From Allacma fusca (taxonomy: Eukaryota; Arthropoda; Collembola; Symphypleona; Sminthuridae), in NCBI GenBank assembly GCA_947179485.1, contig OX359247.1, forward strand, positions 9,019,060 through 9,083,059: a DNA stretch of 64,000 nucleotides, read 5' to 3'. The position numbers and the translations under genes were made by a program. A model generated the notes under the pieces. It saw only the letters and a program-made list of their open reading frames with translations, did not search any database and had not been told where the DNA came from. Of the stretch, positions 1-14,003 are shown in pieces. Each line of letters begins with the position of its first letter. Positions within the stretch are counted from its first letter, which is position 1.

Positions 1-2128
1 ATCCCTGTAGCATCGTTTTGTCGGGGCATTTGACATTAAATGTGAGTTGGGGGAAACATTTCGGGCAATTTAAAAATGCTCTGCATCAAGGAAATAAATA
101 GGATATATGGTAGGCGGGCTCCACATGTATGTAATTATGTACATGCAGAATGCAAGCATAAGGAAAATTGTGTGGGAGAGGATATTTATTTTATTTAAGA
201 AAAGTCTTAGAAAGTAGCATATAGTGAAAGCACGTATGTATATAATAGAAGAGCATGAAATTCCTCTAGATTGCATTCCTCTTCAGATCTAATGAAAGAC
301 TGCCCAAAGTCTTGGCACTTCTCAAGCTCTTTCTGATGGAGTGGAGGGAAGCGTCTATACTGTACAGATTTAGAACATTGAGGCATGTTCTGAATCCTTC
401 CCTTGCGGATGACCATGACTAAATACATAGAGGAAAATGTCGGATATACTTTCCAACGGAAGGAAATACTTTCCTTGGGTAGGAAAAAAAATTCTGGGGG
501 TACTATTTCTTAATCTGCTGTGACAACAGATGGTTTTCTCCAGATAAGTGCAGTCAATTTGTAGTAGCCTCAAAGGGAGGATGATGGTACTCCGAGAGAA
601 AATGTTTCCCATATATAGGGAAAGAGATAGGATGAGGAGGGAGAAAAACCCCTAAGTTTGTTTTCTCTGAAATTGAACTAGTAATAATAAGATCTGTACA
701 AGTTTCCATCCTAGCAAATAGTTTGCGAATTGAATAGAATTTTTCACGCATGGCTCACAGTAGCCATGTTCTAATGAAAAATGCATTTTCCCCAGATGCA
801 TAAAATGCTCTTAGACGATTTCAGCGTCCGTCTAAAGAATTCATAAGTTGGAATGAGAGAATCAAATAAAAGCCTGGAAATTCCTACCAGGGACGCCGTC
901 ATAGATGCGGAAAAATCTCCCAGCTTCAGCTACAATCTACGGTATGTTTCATCTGCGTAAACCCCTCTGTATATGACGGGTTCTACGTCTACACAGGTAT
1001 GTACAAAGGTCAGCCAGTTTCCCAGGTACGGAGCTGCATAACACTCCAAGTCAATTCGGAATCTTGTGAGAACGTACCATGAGCCTGAGTTTTCCCACTA
1101 GCCATACAGTACTAGGCTATTTCCATGTGTGGAAATCCCTTCAGTGTCTCAGGTTGACAGAGGTGAGGCCGAGAAACATAGCTTATTTTGCTAATGCGGC
1201 CGGTGAAAGTAGCAGGTTTTTCATAGGGGAGTAATTTTATGCGCAGTTATGTAACTTTCCCGTTCCTTCCTAAAAGAAAGGAGGCTATAGGAGTAAATAC
1301 AGGTGCACAAGGAATGACGTCCAGCCCAACTTATCTCTTCAAGTTATCTTGTAGGAAAAAAAACTCGTATTTTTCTCCACAACTTCTTAGGTCGCTCAGG
1401 CGTTCTCTCTCTCAAATTTTTCTAGGTCTGTCTGAGCAGAGCATACCCGGAACTGGATAACTCAAGCCCATATAGACCTACACATATGTACGTTCATCAT
1501 AGCCTATGGAGAAAGCACCATGTACTTACGAATACTTGTCCAAGGCACGCTAGGCTTGTACCTAGCTATTCCGCTTTTAGTAGATACTTGTAGATAGATA
1601 AAGATAGTAGGAAGTCTGGGTTAGAGGAAGAGATACCATGCATGGAATTTTCCTCACAATATTCAACTTTCTCCAAGCATTTTTAAGAACTGGATTGTGT
1701 AATTTCAAGCTATTACCAGTGTGAATGTTTTCAAGTATCTATTTATGAAACAGGTCTCTCTATTTGAACAAACCTATACAGGGGAATTTATAGTTGGATG
1801 CAAATAAACGAACATAATTATTTATAAGCTCTTACATTTGTAAATGTTTCCCTCCCAGAATTCCGTGTGTTGAAAATAACTACACTGTACACAGGTACCT
1901 GGAACTAGTATCCTTTCACGTAGCCGCTCATTTCATCATAAACTGCCATCCATTGAATGATGGTCGGGGAAAATTCACAACTTTAATACGATTCAAACTA
2001 ATACCAGTTTCCCCATTTCCCAAAGGTAATTCTTACATAAGTACAGGCATTGCATAATGTCCGTGCTGTAGTTATAGGAGTACCTGGTAGGGAATCCTGG
2101 GCAAAAGACCTATGCCTGTTCACACGGC

Positions 2129-2152
2129 TGTGTGTGTATGTGTGTGTGTGAG
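2129..2152. repeat. TG microsatellite
   Basis: A run of TG dinucleotides with one TATG interruption, followed by a purine-rich GAGAGTGAG tract. Confidence 0.9.
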
Positions 2153-3563
2153 AGTGAGCAGGGAGGAGAGATAGACTAAGTCGAGTGACAACATAACTGT
2201 AGGAAGAATTTTCTAAGGGAATGTTCCGACGCATTCAGCTCTCCCTCTCATTCTATTCTCAAGAAACCGAGTAGAATCGGTACTTTGTATGTATGCCACC
2301 GGAGCACATACTCTCCGCTGGTGATAGAGATGGAATATTTTGGGAGTTCGGAGCTAGTAAAAGGAAAAATCCATATGTACTTGACTGGATGTTTCCTCCG
2401 GAGAGGAAATGTACCTATGGAACTGTTGTGATTGTTAGGGAGTGAAAGGGTATGGGGCCTTTCGGATATACATTAGAAGGAGATATTGTAGCTATGAGAA
2501 TTATGACTTTATATAGGGTCTGGTGTAGTCCATGAGAGAAAATACTCCGTCTGGGAAATACTTTCCCCTCATTCCGGCATTCTTTCCTTATGTACGACAT
2601 ACGACTGGGCTTTGAGGAATAGGAGGAGGATGAAAGCAATCTCAGGTAATAAAAAGTCAGGTAGTTTCGTGTAAAATATGTCCTCAATTAATTAAAGTCC
2701 TTCCGCAATTTTCCCGATAACATGAATGCTAAGAGCTCATCTTGACTCCATGGAATAGCTTCCTTTATGCGGGCCATATTGCTCCTGTTTTACTTTCTCC
2801 AGCCCTTACCTTCCAAAATAACCGTACTCTCTCCAGCTTCCTTTTCACTGACTTCCCGGAAATTTCTCCATGCTTTTTTGTGTTTGTCGTGGAGCGGTCC
2901 ACACTCAAGGCATTCCTTTCTCCCTCAAGTGTTTACTTCTCCTCCCTTCCCAATACACATATGTACTCTGGGACGGGAGGGATGAGGGTGTGCGTAATTA
3001 TGCAAATAAGACTTATTTCCATGGAGGCTTATCTCCTCAACATTCTGACTACTCTCCTCCATTCAATTCCCACGTAACAATACCCGCCATTTTTTAAACA
3101 AAGTGCCTTTGTCTTTTGTCAAGAACCTTCTTCTCCAGTCTGGAAGCTGATATTGTTCCTTTCAGGGTCTTTTGGAAAAAATCTTCCCCCAAAAATCCTC
3201 CTCCTTCAAATTACCCAACAAAAAAGAGTTGGAGAAAGAAAAAACGCGTCTCTGCAAATTATAGGCAAACGTTGTGTGAGACGGGAGAAATTGCAAACGT
3301 GAAGCACAACAGGATGTCATTATCTTGCCTTTATCACAGAAATGAATAAGCTTCCCGAGCACACATTGCTTTTTATCCCTTTCAACAAAATTTACAAAGA
3401 AAGTTTATTTTCTAATACTGAAACAAGTTGAGTAAAATTAGAAGCATAGGAGTAAAGAGTTTTATACTTTCCCTCATCATAGTCCCTTCCATACACACAA
3501 CTTCCCATCAAATGGCAAATCTCATTTGGAGAAGTTTTTTTTTTCACAGAGGGAAAACGAAAG

Positions 3564-3942
3564 AGTGAAAGTACTAGGAGAAAACGTGGGAGTGGAAACA
3601 AATTGCAATGTCTTGCAATAATATAATACTTTAGAATCCTTATATAGTACTAGGAGAAAATGTGTGGCAAAACTTATTCAATCGGGTGTACGCACATAAA
3701 CACACACATACACACACACACACGAGACTGTCTTCCTCAATGCCATCAAACGTATATGTATCTACATCTACGGGAGTAGGAAGCTGGGAAGGACGGAAAA
3801 ACAACTCCAGCATCTTCTCGGATATTTTTAAGCTCATTAAGTCCGGTCCGTACGCAAGGATTCAAACGTGATTTTCCTTCCTCTATTACTCCAGTGACTA
3901 TATGAGCCTGGATCCCGGTGAAATTCTCCTAGTATTTCACAC
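3564..3942. repeat. Three copies of a short AGTACTAGGAGAAAA-type motif
   Basis: AGTACTAGGAGAAAA occurs at about 3569 and again at about 3646. A close inverted relative, CTCCTAGTATTTCAC, lies near 3927. The first and third copies also share a GTGAAA extension on the same strand of the motif. The copies fall within 380 bp and flank a CA microsatellite. Function is unknown. Confidence 0.6.
3701..3723. repeat. CA microsatellite
   Basis: CA dinucleotide run with one TA interruption. Confidence 0.9.
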
Positions 3943-6410
3943 ACACTTGCTTTAATCCAAAATTTTAGCTCCATTAGTCCTCCTAACTCACTTTTCAGGC
4001 CTCACTTGCCCTGTATGAGTGATTAGCTCAGTGAGAGAGTAGTGGGACATCAGAGGGAGTTTATCTTATTTAGCAGTGCTCATACTTTGCAATTATGCCA
4101 GTCTGCTCTGTCACTTGCGCAACAAATGTGCAATATTTTGTCTGCAATTTATTTCCCACACTCCGCACGCCTGGTTTCACTCAAGACATTGATATTCATT
4201 GTTCGGTCATGTAAATGTAATGTCAGCTGGAGATACTATTTTTGTACGGGACTGCACGTAAATTGAAGATGTAGTAGAATTCTGTAGTAGATTTGGCCTT
4301 GCACGCTCAGCCCAGAACCATTTTGCATATTCGTAAACAAAAGTAGAGGAAACCTTGGATTGGTGTGTACATGGATTTGTGCGCTTATGTATTTTTAAAC
4401 ATGGTGTGGCTCGGGCTATGGGCTTAAGACGTTTCGGGCTCAACGTCGCAAGGACGGGATTAAATGAGCCCGGACGTTTGGTAAAATTGCTTCTTTTGAC
4501 TGGGGCTTTACTATTGTTGCGCAGTAAGCCTGCATGAGCAGGGAGGACTGAGGAGTGGGAGCCGGAGAAAGTCAGTCAAGAGTAGGATCTCAACAGTGTG
4601 GTGCACTCAGAGTGTGAGCGAGGAATTATTGCTGGGTTTAAATCCAGTGTCAATTGTAGGCACAAGTGGAGAGGGAAAAAGTTAGTGGTAGTGTAAGGCA
4701 TGAACAGGTCCTCCAACATATACGCAATACTCCACATCTTTAGACTCCTCCAGTCCGAATTCCAACGCTAACAATGTGGCAATAACTTGAGTGGCACTTG
4801 TACAAGCACATTTATGGGGGTAACTACAAAGTTTACATGTACAAGGTGTCACATCTACACACACCTAAGAATTTATGCTCGTACACGCACATACATAATT
4901 ATCGTACATGAACCTATGGTATAGAGGCTGATATGCTTTGAGTACGTAGGGTCAGATATGTACATATGCGTACGTAAGTGCATATTTAAAATACGAGGAA
5001 AGAATAACTTCACACTTATGTGCTTCCGCATGTGGTGGCCAGAGGCTTTCATACTTAACTGGCCCCACCTTTAGTGTACTTGCACACAATGTGAATACAG
5101 ATGCTGCATATAAAATCCAAATATGTAGTGCTGGTGCACATATGTACAATGTAGAACATGGAACTGCTATACATGCAGGCATATGTATGTGTGTATGTAC
5201 ATACAGCTCTGAATTTTATCTCCTCTATATTTTTGTTCCCACACTGCCTCGAACCTTCATCTCAACTTGGCGCCACACTATATCCCCCGTACCTTTACGA
5301 CCTTATGAGTTTCTTGATTGCTTGGAGCAGTAATTTTTCCGTAGTTTTCACTCAACCAGGGATATTACAAGGTAAAATGTAGGAAACCCACTGGCACATT
5401 TTTCTCCGGGAATTATGCATCAATGTCTGCCTGGGAACTGGGAGTAATGAGAAAGCCCATAACGGCTTTTAAAGCCGATTCCTCACAAGGATAAAATTCC
5501 AGAGAGACTACGCAAAAATAATCCCTGGGTTGTTTTTGGCACAGAAATTTCCGCATATAAAAACTCTAACTTTCCGACGCTCAATTAAAAGGCTCTTATT
5601 TAATGTCCTTATTATCTCTCCCTAAACAAAATCACCTCATGGGCTTTCCCTACCTTTCTCCGGGGAAAGTGCGAGGAGGATATCTAAACTTATATTTTGG
5701 TAATGTGAAAAGTTGTTCATTTATTTTAAAGTCGGCACTTATTTGTCCGTGGGTCCAAACGGCACGGGCTTACGCAGCGAACTGTATAGATACCCTAACA
5801 GAGATATTTGAAAATATGTGTGAATTTTTTACAGTTTTATACTTAACTCTTAACTGCCCTGACAGGATTAGGAAAATGACCTCTTCAGTCCTCCGAATTG
5901 CATCTTTGAACCTACAGATACTTTGCATTTTTGGCACGGAAATACAATCACGCTTAGTTTTAATGCATCTAACCTAGTTTCTCTAAAAGGGGAGAAATTC
6001 TGTATCCCTAATGAACTCTCTTGTTGTAGAAAATCCCTGTGCACTTTCACCTACCTTTCAAATTTTGATGCTCCTCAAGGAATAATTTTCAATGGGGAGA
6101 ACAAAAGAGACAACATTTACAGCCACACTGTTTTAAAGAAAATGCGAGTTCAGAAGGCAGGCAGCCTTGGAAGTTTTTAAAAGAAAGTAAGAATATTGTA
6201 AGTCAAGGAAATATCTGCAGTTGTTTCCTGGAACTGCTCCTGAATTGTAAGATTACAGGAGTTTTTTGAAGTTAAAAAAATAGCTGATAGGAGAAAGGAG
6301 TGGCTGCGGAAAAAGAGAAGGAATTCCCTGATTCGTACTAAAATGCAAAGTGTTAATTAAGATCTATAAAGTAGCAAGATTCTTTGGTTGATATTCCTTC
6401 CTTTTGAACA

Positions 6411-6433
6411 TACACACACACTCACACACACAC
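6411..6433. repeat. CA microsatellite
   Basis: CA dinucleotide run with a single CTCA interruption. Confidence 0.9.
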
Positions 6434-7736
6434 GCATACTCACGCTATCTTTCATTTCTATAGCTTGAGTACGTAGAACGTGCAAATACATAAATTAGCT
6501 TTACCTTGGGTGCTTTCTCTCTCTCTCGTCATGCACTTCTACAGTAGCACGAAATTCTTACATGTAAGAGCCATTTGAATTAGTAAAAGTTGTAACTTAA
6601 CTATTGGGTGGTTTGTATTCAAGTACATACGGACATGTCCACACGCTCGGATACGCATGTTTTGTAAGTTTTAAGAATTTATGGTTTGAGCCAGGGTAGT
6701 TTAGAGGACTCAAAGACGTGAGGCTGTGACACGATTGGGATAGGGGGAAGATTCGGGTTCGGAAGCAACGTGGGCTTTACGTGATGACGTGTTAACAGAC
6801 TCTTGTATATACAGTGATGTGTTTGCACAGTGTCCTTCTTTGTATCAGTTCAGTGTAGGAGTAAATTTAAAGCCTGTAAATACTAATGAAATTCGAATCA
6901 ACTCCGAATCTTGTCTGATTTCTCCCCTCTCCAGAAGATCCCCCATGCTGGAGTTACTTCCAAGTGAAAGTAACGTCTTAGATCGACAGCAACTGAGTCT
7001 ACTAAGCAGAAATTGGATCCTAACTTTCTCCTCTACGATTTTTTTTTAAACTTTCGCAAGCTTAAATAATATCTATACACGCTCGAATTTGTTCCGTTAT
7101 TAAAATTCCAAGCAATCCAATATTTTAGCTGACTTTCACCCGCGTATTGTTAAATGGATTTCAAAATATTGCGTAAATATTGAGAGCAATGCATTGGGAA
7201 CTCACAATTAATGAGCCTCCGCTGGGATTTATGAGAGGGAAGTAACCAGTGGAAAGCTGGATGGTTAGGTTAACATAGAAAAACCATACAGGCGGGTTGG
7301 GATGAAGGGAGATATATTTTAGAGCCAAGAGTGAAGTTACGAAGGGAACTACTGTTCAACTCCGGCCTGAACCATATGTTTCTACATACAATGTTCATTA
7401 GATGATCGGGCAGAAGCCGTATTTGATAAAATCGTATAAACGGTGATCAGTGGCAAGTTGCCACGACCTGAATCATGAGGTAATTTGGGGAGTCGCCCTC
7501 ACTCTGGTTAATGTATCCTTTCCCCCAGTGGATTGTGGAACAGTGTTGTCGCGAGATTTTACGAGACTTTTGTTCTCATCCTCAACGTTATTGAAGTGTC
7601 AAAAAATTTATGGTTTAGTACCCATGACTCCTCTTATTGCCTTTGCTCGTCGTAGTTACTCACTCCATTCTTTCCCCTTTCCTTTCTCTTTTTTTTTTGT
7701 GTGTCCATGTATTTTGTACAATAGAGAAAATACATT

Positions 7737-7772
7737 TTATATATATAATTATATATATATATACCTATATAC
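7737..7772. repeat. TA-rich microsatellite
   Basis: Imperfect AT dinucleotide run that includes several TATATA blocks. It follows a pyrimidine tract with a T9 run near 7690. Confidence 0.85.
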
Positions 7773-10700
7773 AGTAGGGAAAGATGGTCAAGTTTCTCTC
7801 ACTGAGCATTAAGAAGCACCTTTTTGAATGCTCCTTCCTCCCATCTGGCTCATGTCTAGGTCCACGTGTGAGAGTCCAGAGCATCCTCTGTATGGGAACA
7901 TACTGGAGAGGTATTTGCACAAGTATGCTTTCTCCACGTACAAGCTCCTACGTGGCGGCATGTAATCATGGAGGTAGAATACTGATAGAAACAACTGAAG
8001 AGGAGCACAAGGGGCAAAGAAATAATACATCTCCACTGACACTGCAATGTGGCTTGTTTCCTCCGTTGGAGTATCTCTCAACAAACCTTATTGCTCTCTC
8101 GTAGCATGTCCCCATATGTACTGCCCTTAGTACTGGGTTGATCCATGATCCATCGTAATGTTCTTGGTTGGAGAACAGTACATTTTACGGAAGAAAAAGT
8201 CGTTTGCACAAGTACAGCTTTAAGCTATTACCATCCCCACAGAGTGAAAGTCTTGTATGGAGGATCTTTCAAGGGAGGGGATAAACTCCCTCTCAAGGGT
8301 TTGACTTACAAGGTTTCTATCCCACATATTTATGATATAGATATATATCTCTGCAAGGACGTACATATGTAAATATCTACAATGGTGACTCAGCTCTGAG
8401 TCTTGAGTTCTCGTCCGGACTCTCAAGTGCAGCAACAGCCGTATGTACATACATACATAGTACGTCCAAAAGGAGTGGGTGCATAGACTCTCAAGGCTGC
8501 AGCTGTTTTTATAAACAATAACTATACGGGTTTAGTAACTGACTGAGAATGTGTCTTGTACTGAAGGCAGCGTCCCTGCCTTAAATAAATATGGGAGAGA
8601 CAGAGGAAGAGGAGAGAGAGAGAAAGCAGAAGATGAGCCGTACTCCATCTCCGAGCTTTCCCAAACCAAGTGCGAAAGTAAACGGAGATACACATGCTCA
8701 TCTCCTACATTTCCTCATTTCTTAAGTGTTTGTACACTTGAGCACATTTCTCCTGAAAGTAACGTATTGCTAGGAGCTGGAGGTGAAAATTTTATTGCTG
8801 TTTTTCTTTCCTCTCGCCCTCCCTTCCTCCCGACTGTTCTGGCTCTGGAGCTGGAAACCCTTGTCTGATGGCACTCCCACATGGAGGGAAGAGTAAGTGC
8901 AAATTGTGAAAGGGAAGGAGAGCCACAACAAAGATAACTACACTGGCACAAGAAGGTCTCACAGTAATTATGACTCATGATAGTTGCGAGAGATAAAAAG
9001 TCCTTAATTCATTCATGTGAGGATTAATGGAGCATAAGTTAGCTCTTGGCTCCTCTCCTATATGTTCTACTTGACTTCCTTAAGAAATCCCAGAGACACA
9101 CTGCTATATCTACCTATTTTGTCTGATGCGGTCATGGTATGTAATTAATATTGGGTCCCACTCCCAACTACCTTGGAATTCGAGTGTGCTTGGGTATGAG
9201 TATGTTCCATGGAGGATGGAGGATGGTAATGGACATGGAAGGATATCTGGGGAGGAGGAGAGTCGTGGTAATTCTAGAAGTGCAGCTGTGCTTCGAATGC
9301 TTCGAAATCAGCAGAATGAAACAACTCGGACGTCCTTCCATAAATCTCGGGTACAAATAAAGATAGGCAATAAAGATGATACAAATATAATTAGTAATAT
9401 AGAGCTCCTTGGAAGTCTTTGGATGATAAGGAATTCTCCCCGTCCAACTTAATTACTTTCTTCCAGTCCCAGAATTATTAATTAAATGAGGAATCGGATT
9501 TATTGAAATACTCCTGCAGGAGGACTCCGTCCGTCTCTCTACATTAAGCACCTTATCTAATTACTAATAGCTGACTACCTCTAAAAGCTATTTACAGCTA
9601 TTAGGAAACCTCAACCTACTTAATAACTTCAATGGAATGTAGTAGTACAGACAATAAGTAGGACTTCGCGGAATTTCCTTTAATTTAGTCATTCCTAATT
9701 ATTCAGAATATTGTGCTGGAATATAAACATGCGACGCAGTCCTTTTTAGGTTAAGTCTTTGTTTTTCCTTATGCTTTGCTTTTTTCATATTTTCACACCT
9801 CACATAAGGAATTTGAGAAACTCCATTTTTAGGGGTACTTGAATCTAGTGGAATTATTTTGGGCTCAATACAAGTTATATTTTACATGTGCCATAAATAT
9901 TATGTGATATATATTCAACATTGTCACAGACAAGAAAATAAGATCTCCTTCCCTGTGAATGTTGCGTAGAGCATCAAAGCTTGTAGAGCATACTAAAAAT
10001 ATCCGACAACTCTTCCTCTCCTCCGACTTTGCATCTGTATATATTCCCAAGAGTTTCTCAACCTAAGCTTTTCACCCTCGCCAGGTTAAACTTTTTGACT
10101 TCACTTTTTTGTCATTTCCCTACCTCCCGCCTTCACTACAACCTTTCAAACACCTCACATTGAAGTATGTAATTGTAAGCTCTATATTTTTCTGGAGGTT
10201 TTTAAATCCGCATTAAATCCACTTTTTATTCAGTTCTCCCGAAATGCGTCCCTGTGCTTAGGACTTGAGGGTGACCATATGGAAAATCTAAAGTCAAGTT
10301 TGTGTTTCTAACAGCATTTTGAGGAAGAGAAAAGTTTGACTTTGAGAATAAGAAAAGGGCACGTTCAATTGTAGGTATGGCGGGGTTTGAGGAGAGAATT
10401 CAAAATCCGGCTTTGGTCGGGAATTAATACAAAAATATAGGGACCTGACGAATTTTCCCGTCCGGCTGGGAGAGTGCCGTCACAACCAGGGATTTTCACG
10501 CTCTGTTTCATTCAGGAATTTTTGTGAGGAAGCTCAGCTCATAAATTGTTTGTAGCGATGTGCACAAGTGTCTTGACAAAAATAAACAGGTTTTAGTGAG
10601 CAGCATGGAAGATGTCCCTTTATTTTTGGCCTGGCGTACTGTCTACAGATGCATGCCAAATGTTTGGGTATTATTTAATACAAAACGATTGGAGATTTTT

Positions 10701-13267
10701 TGTACAACCATTTAAAATAAAAAGTACGGGAGAAAGTAATAAAAAAGTGCTGGAGAAAGTATAGGAGAAAGTTGAACTCAATTAGGCACTTAAATACAAA
10801 TGTACCTTGTCATTTAGATAATTATTGAACGTGGTAGGTTTTTCAGCTAAAGTTAAAATTAGTGAGAAGACTTTCTACTTTTTGGACCCAAAAGTCTAAT
10901 CATTGTATTTTGTATTTTCTTCTCTGGTGCATACAATTTTCATTAAGTAGATGGAACAACTGAGGATTACTCTTTGAGAGGATTTTACAATTCAACTACA
11001 TTTATTTCAGAAAAACACACAAGATGGAAATTACCTTTGATTGTTGAACCCTTCTTGTAATTTAGAGCTGCATACATGATATTATTTATTGCCCTGCCCT
11101 TTTCGTTGTAATAAGGAACTTTTGACTGCAAAAATTGCTCCCTTGAAACTACCTCTCTACATTAGTGATGTTGAAAGTCTCCGGGATACAATTTGTGTCT
11201 TTTTCCCGATTGATCTTGTGCATACACTTTGGCCGACTTATGTATTCACTCTGTTCTTGTACCTTTTTGTGTTTGTACACTGAGAAATAAGCTAGTACAC
11301 CATGTCAGGTTGCATTCCTTTGAGCGACTTTGTATTCAAAAGCCTGGATCCTCTTTATTTGAGGAAACACTTTTCAAACCAATTTTCAAGGCCTGGTTTG
11401 TATTCACGGGTAGTCGGGAGGGAGAAAGTGTATTCATGTCTTCCCCTTTTCCTTGCGGAGAGACGCTTCTCAATGCTGCACTCATCCAATAATTGAATAA
11501 GGAATGAGACCTTTGCAAAATTGAGAGCATGCGGTTGAAGAGCTTTTTGCAAATTTCACAATTTCTGACTGCAAGTGTACATACGCACACATGAGTTAGA
11601 AATTGATGGGCGTAGCTACACAATGCATTTTAATCCCATTCAAAAGAATTGAGAATGATACAAAAAGCTCATAGAAATTTTCACAAACGAGTTTATGCAT
11701 GTTTGATATCCCAAGACTTTGACGCAACACCGTCATATTTCCCACGTACCTTACAAAATATACCCAATTTGACTTCACAGCTTGTCAACGTCAAACGTCA
11801 ACAATGGATCTTTCAATTCTCTCGAAACTATAAGTGCCTTCCATCTCACGAGGTCAAATTTGACGAGTTTGAGTAACCACATATTGAAGCTTGACTCTAC
11901 ATGTCTTAGATACACCGAGAAGGAAATTATCAAGTTTTAAGTATCAATAACAACAGGAACCAAATAAAAGCTTCTTTTGTACTTTGATGCACCCAGTAAT
12001 ATTTAATCTCAGGTTGAGAGCCCGCTGTTGTAAATTCTACTGGAGTAAATCCTACACCCTGAGAAAGTTGACTTTCACAATTTTAAATATCACCACTTCT
12101 GTTCGATTTGTCCCGCTTGAAACATTTTTAATTTCTCGTGAAATATTGAGCATCCAAAAACATTCACACAGGAAAATTCAAATGAGAATCCACTAAGCCT
12201 GGAATTTTGAGCTCATACAAGGACATGTCCCGGGCATGAATAAGAAATGCTATGAGAGCAAGAGGCACTGTTGTAAAGTAGTCTTTTGTAGTAATTCAGT
12301 TTGACACAATCAGAAGGCCAAGCGGAGGGAGCAGGAGGAGGAAAATATTTATACATGCGTGAAATAACAATATCCATAAAATTGACGTTGGGAAGTATAG
12401 CGAGAACTAGGAAATCCAGTAATGAAAATAGGAATGAGGTTTTAAAAAATAATGAAAAGCTTGATTTATAGGGAAAGTTAGGAGAGGAAACTGTGCCCAA
12501 GACAAGATCTTATTAACGGCAATACCTCAACCTGGTAGTTTATACAGGTTCAATAACAGTCAAGGGGATTTGTGTGGACAAGGCATACGTAGCTATTATC
12601 TCGCTTCCCTTCCTCCCAGATACGTATTTTCTCCGGTGTAATCAACCTTTATAGAAGGAACGTTGAGTCTTGCTCTGTCTCGTCCTTACCCGGAGCTTTC
12701 CCCACGCTGGAGTGAGTTTTTTTCCCTAAATAATCATACAAGTTGGTGCTAGTGTAAGAACATTCTTTTCATCTGAATGGCCTCCACTCACTTGAAACAA
12801 TGATATGTTCTGGTTGCTCGGACGGAGGGAGCTCGTGAGGAGAAAGTACCATGTCCTACTTGTGTACCATGATGACTCCATATTATTTTATTATATTTTT
12901 ACCCCGCTCAAGGTCCTCGGCACAATGGTCTCCTTTCGTTATCTTATTATTCTTGCTGACAAGAACACACATGACTACTTGGCACTTTCTCATCACCAAT
13001 GCCTGTTTTTGCACGGTGCTTTTGATCCCCCTCCCGCTCCTATTCTTCTCCTTGTGAGACATCCCGTCTGCTTTCTCCCCTCTCCCCACGCTCTCTCCGC
13101 TCTTTAATCGTAACTTACCTCCGACGTAAAAATACATGGCTGGAGTACAAGTACTAATAGAGAAACAACTATGGCGACAGGAATGGTAACTGTACAGTCA
13201 ACACTTTATGCTCATAGAGATAGTAAAAATAGAGGAGCGTTCTTTCACTATGTTTTTAAGGATAGGG

Positions 13268-13288
13268 GAGAGAGAGAGAGAGAGAGAG
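13268..13288. repeat. GA microsatellite
   Basis: Uninterrupted GA dinucleotide run. Confidence 0.9.
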
Positions 13289-13952
13289 GGAAAAAACCAT
13301 CGTGGCACATGTCCATGCTCCTGCACCGAGATGTACATACTGGGGGAAGGATGTACACGGAGAGGAACTCCTCCGGTCTGACTAAAATATAAGGTGGCTG
13401 TCATGCTGTGAAGGAGCTGTTTATACCGCTAATAGTCTTTAATGTTCATGGCTGGCGGTTAACTGAGATAATTTACTGGGCCCGTTTATGTTATGCGAGA
13501 GACTCGAGGGTTGCTTGTGTATAAACTACTTTTTCTTTATGTGACATCATAAAATGAAATACGGGGAGAAAACTCTACCTCCTCTGCTTCAAGTAGACAT
13601 CCCTGCTCCTGGCTGTCTACTTTCTTGTTTTCCACCAAAAACTTATGTTATGTTTAGTGGGGATATTTCCCAGGACTGTGTAGTATATGTGGGAGGTAGG
13701 AGCATGGGATCCATATCTTATTTTTTAAGCGAAAAAAAAACGAAACAAACCTCTTAACTACAAATTGTACGTGTTCACACTCTCCGCTTCCTCCTTTTCC
13801 TCAAACATGACTTGTTCTCGGAGGAAGGGCATTATGCATTATGTATGGGCTTGTAGTAGAGCATGACGCCACGACTACAGCCACTTGAGCACTACTATGG
13901 AATACAAAAATGAACTATCAGTCACAAATGCAGATAAAATCCTGGGAAACTA

Positions 13953-14003
13953 TTCCAGTTCCCAAGTTGGAATTACCACTTGGCTTCGAAACTGGGACTG
14001 GAA
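13953..14003. repeat. Nested imperfect hairpin
   Basis: TTCCAGTTCCCA at the left pairs imperfectly with ACTGGGACTGGAA at the right. Inside that, CCAAGT pairs with ACTTGG. The result is a two-level stem of about 50 nt. No known RNA family is recognised. Confidence 0.45.

Larger units (their letters stand above)
1..13200. other. Gene-poor noncoding region, left part
   Basis: I see no open frame with convincing protein character, no recognisable domain, and no tRNA or rRNA. The open frames present are short, overlap on both strands and cross microsatellites, as expected by chance at this base composition. The stretch holds several CA/GT and TA microsatellites, scattered TATGTACATA-type palindromes and many GAAAGT-containing motifs. 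It could be intergenic or intronic DNA; the only upstream gene evidence in the window is the minus-strand exon at 48.3-49.1 kb. Confidence 0.6.

Noticed and set aside
4015..4060. tRNA gene (TTAGCTCAGTGAGAGAGT resembles a D arm)
   Set aside because: No anticodon stem, T arm or acceptor pairing follows at the right distance.
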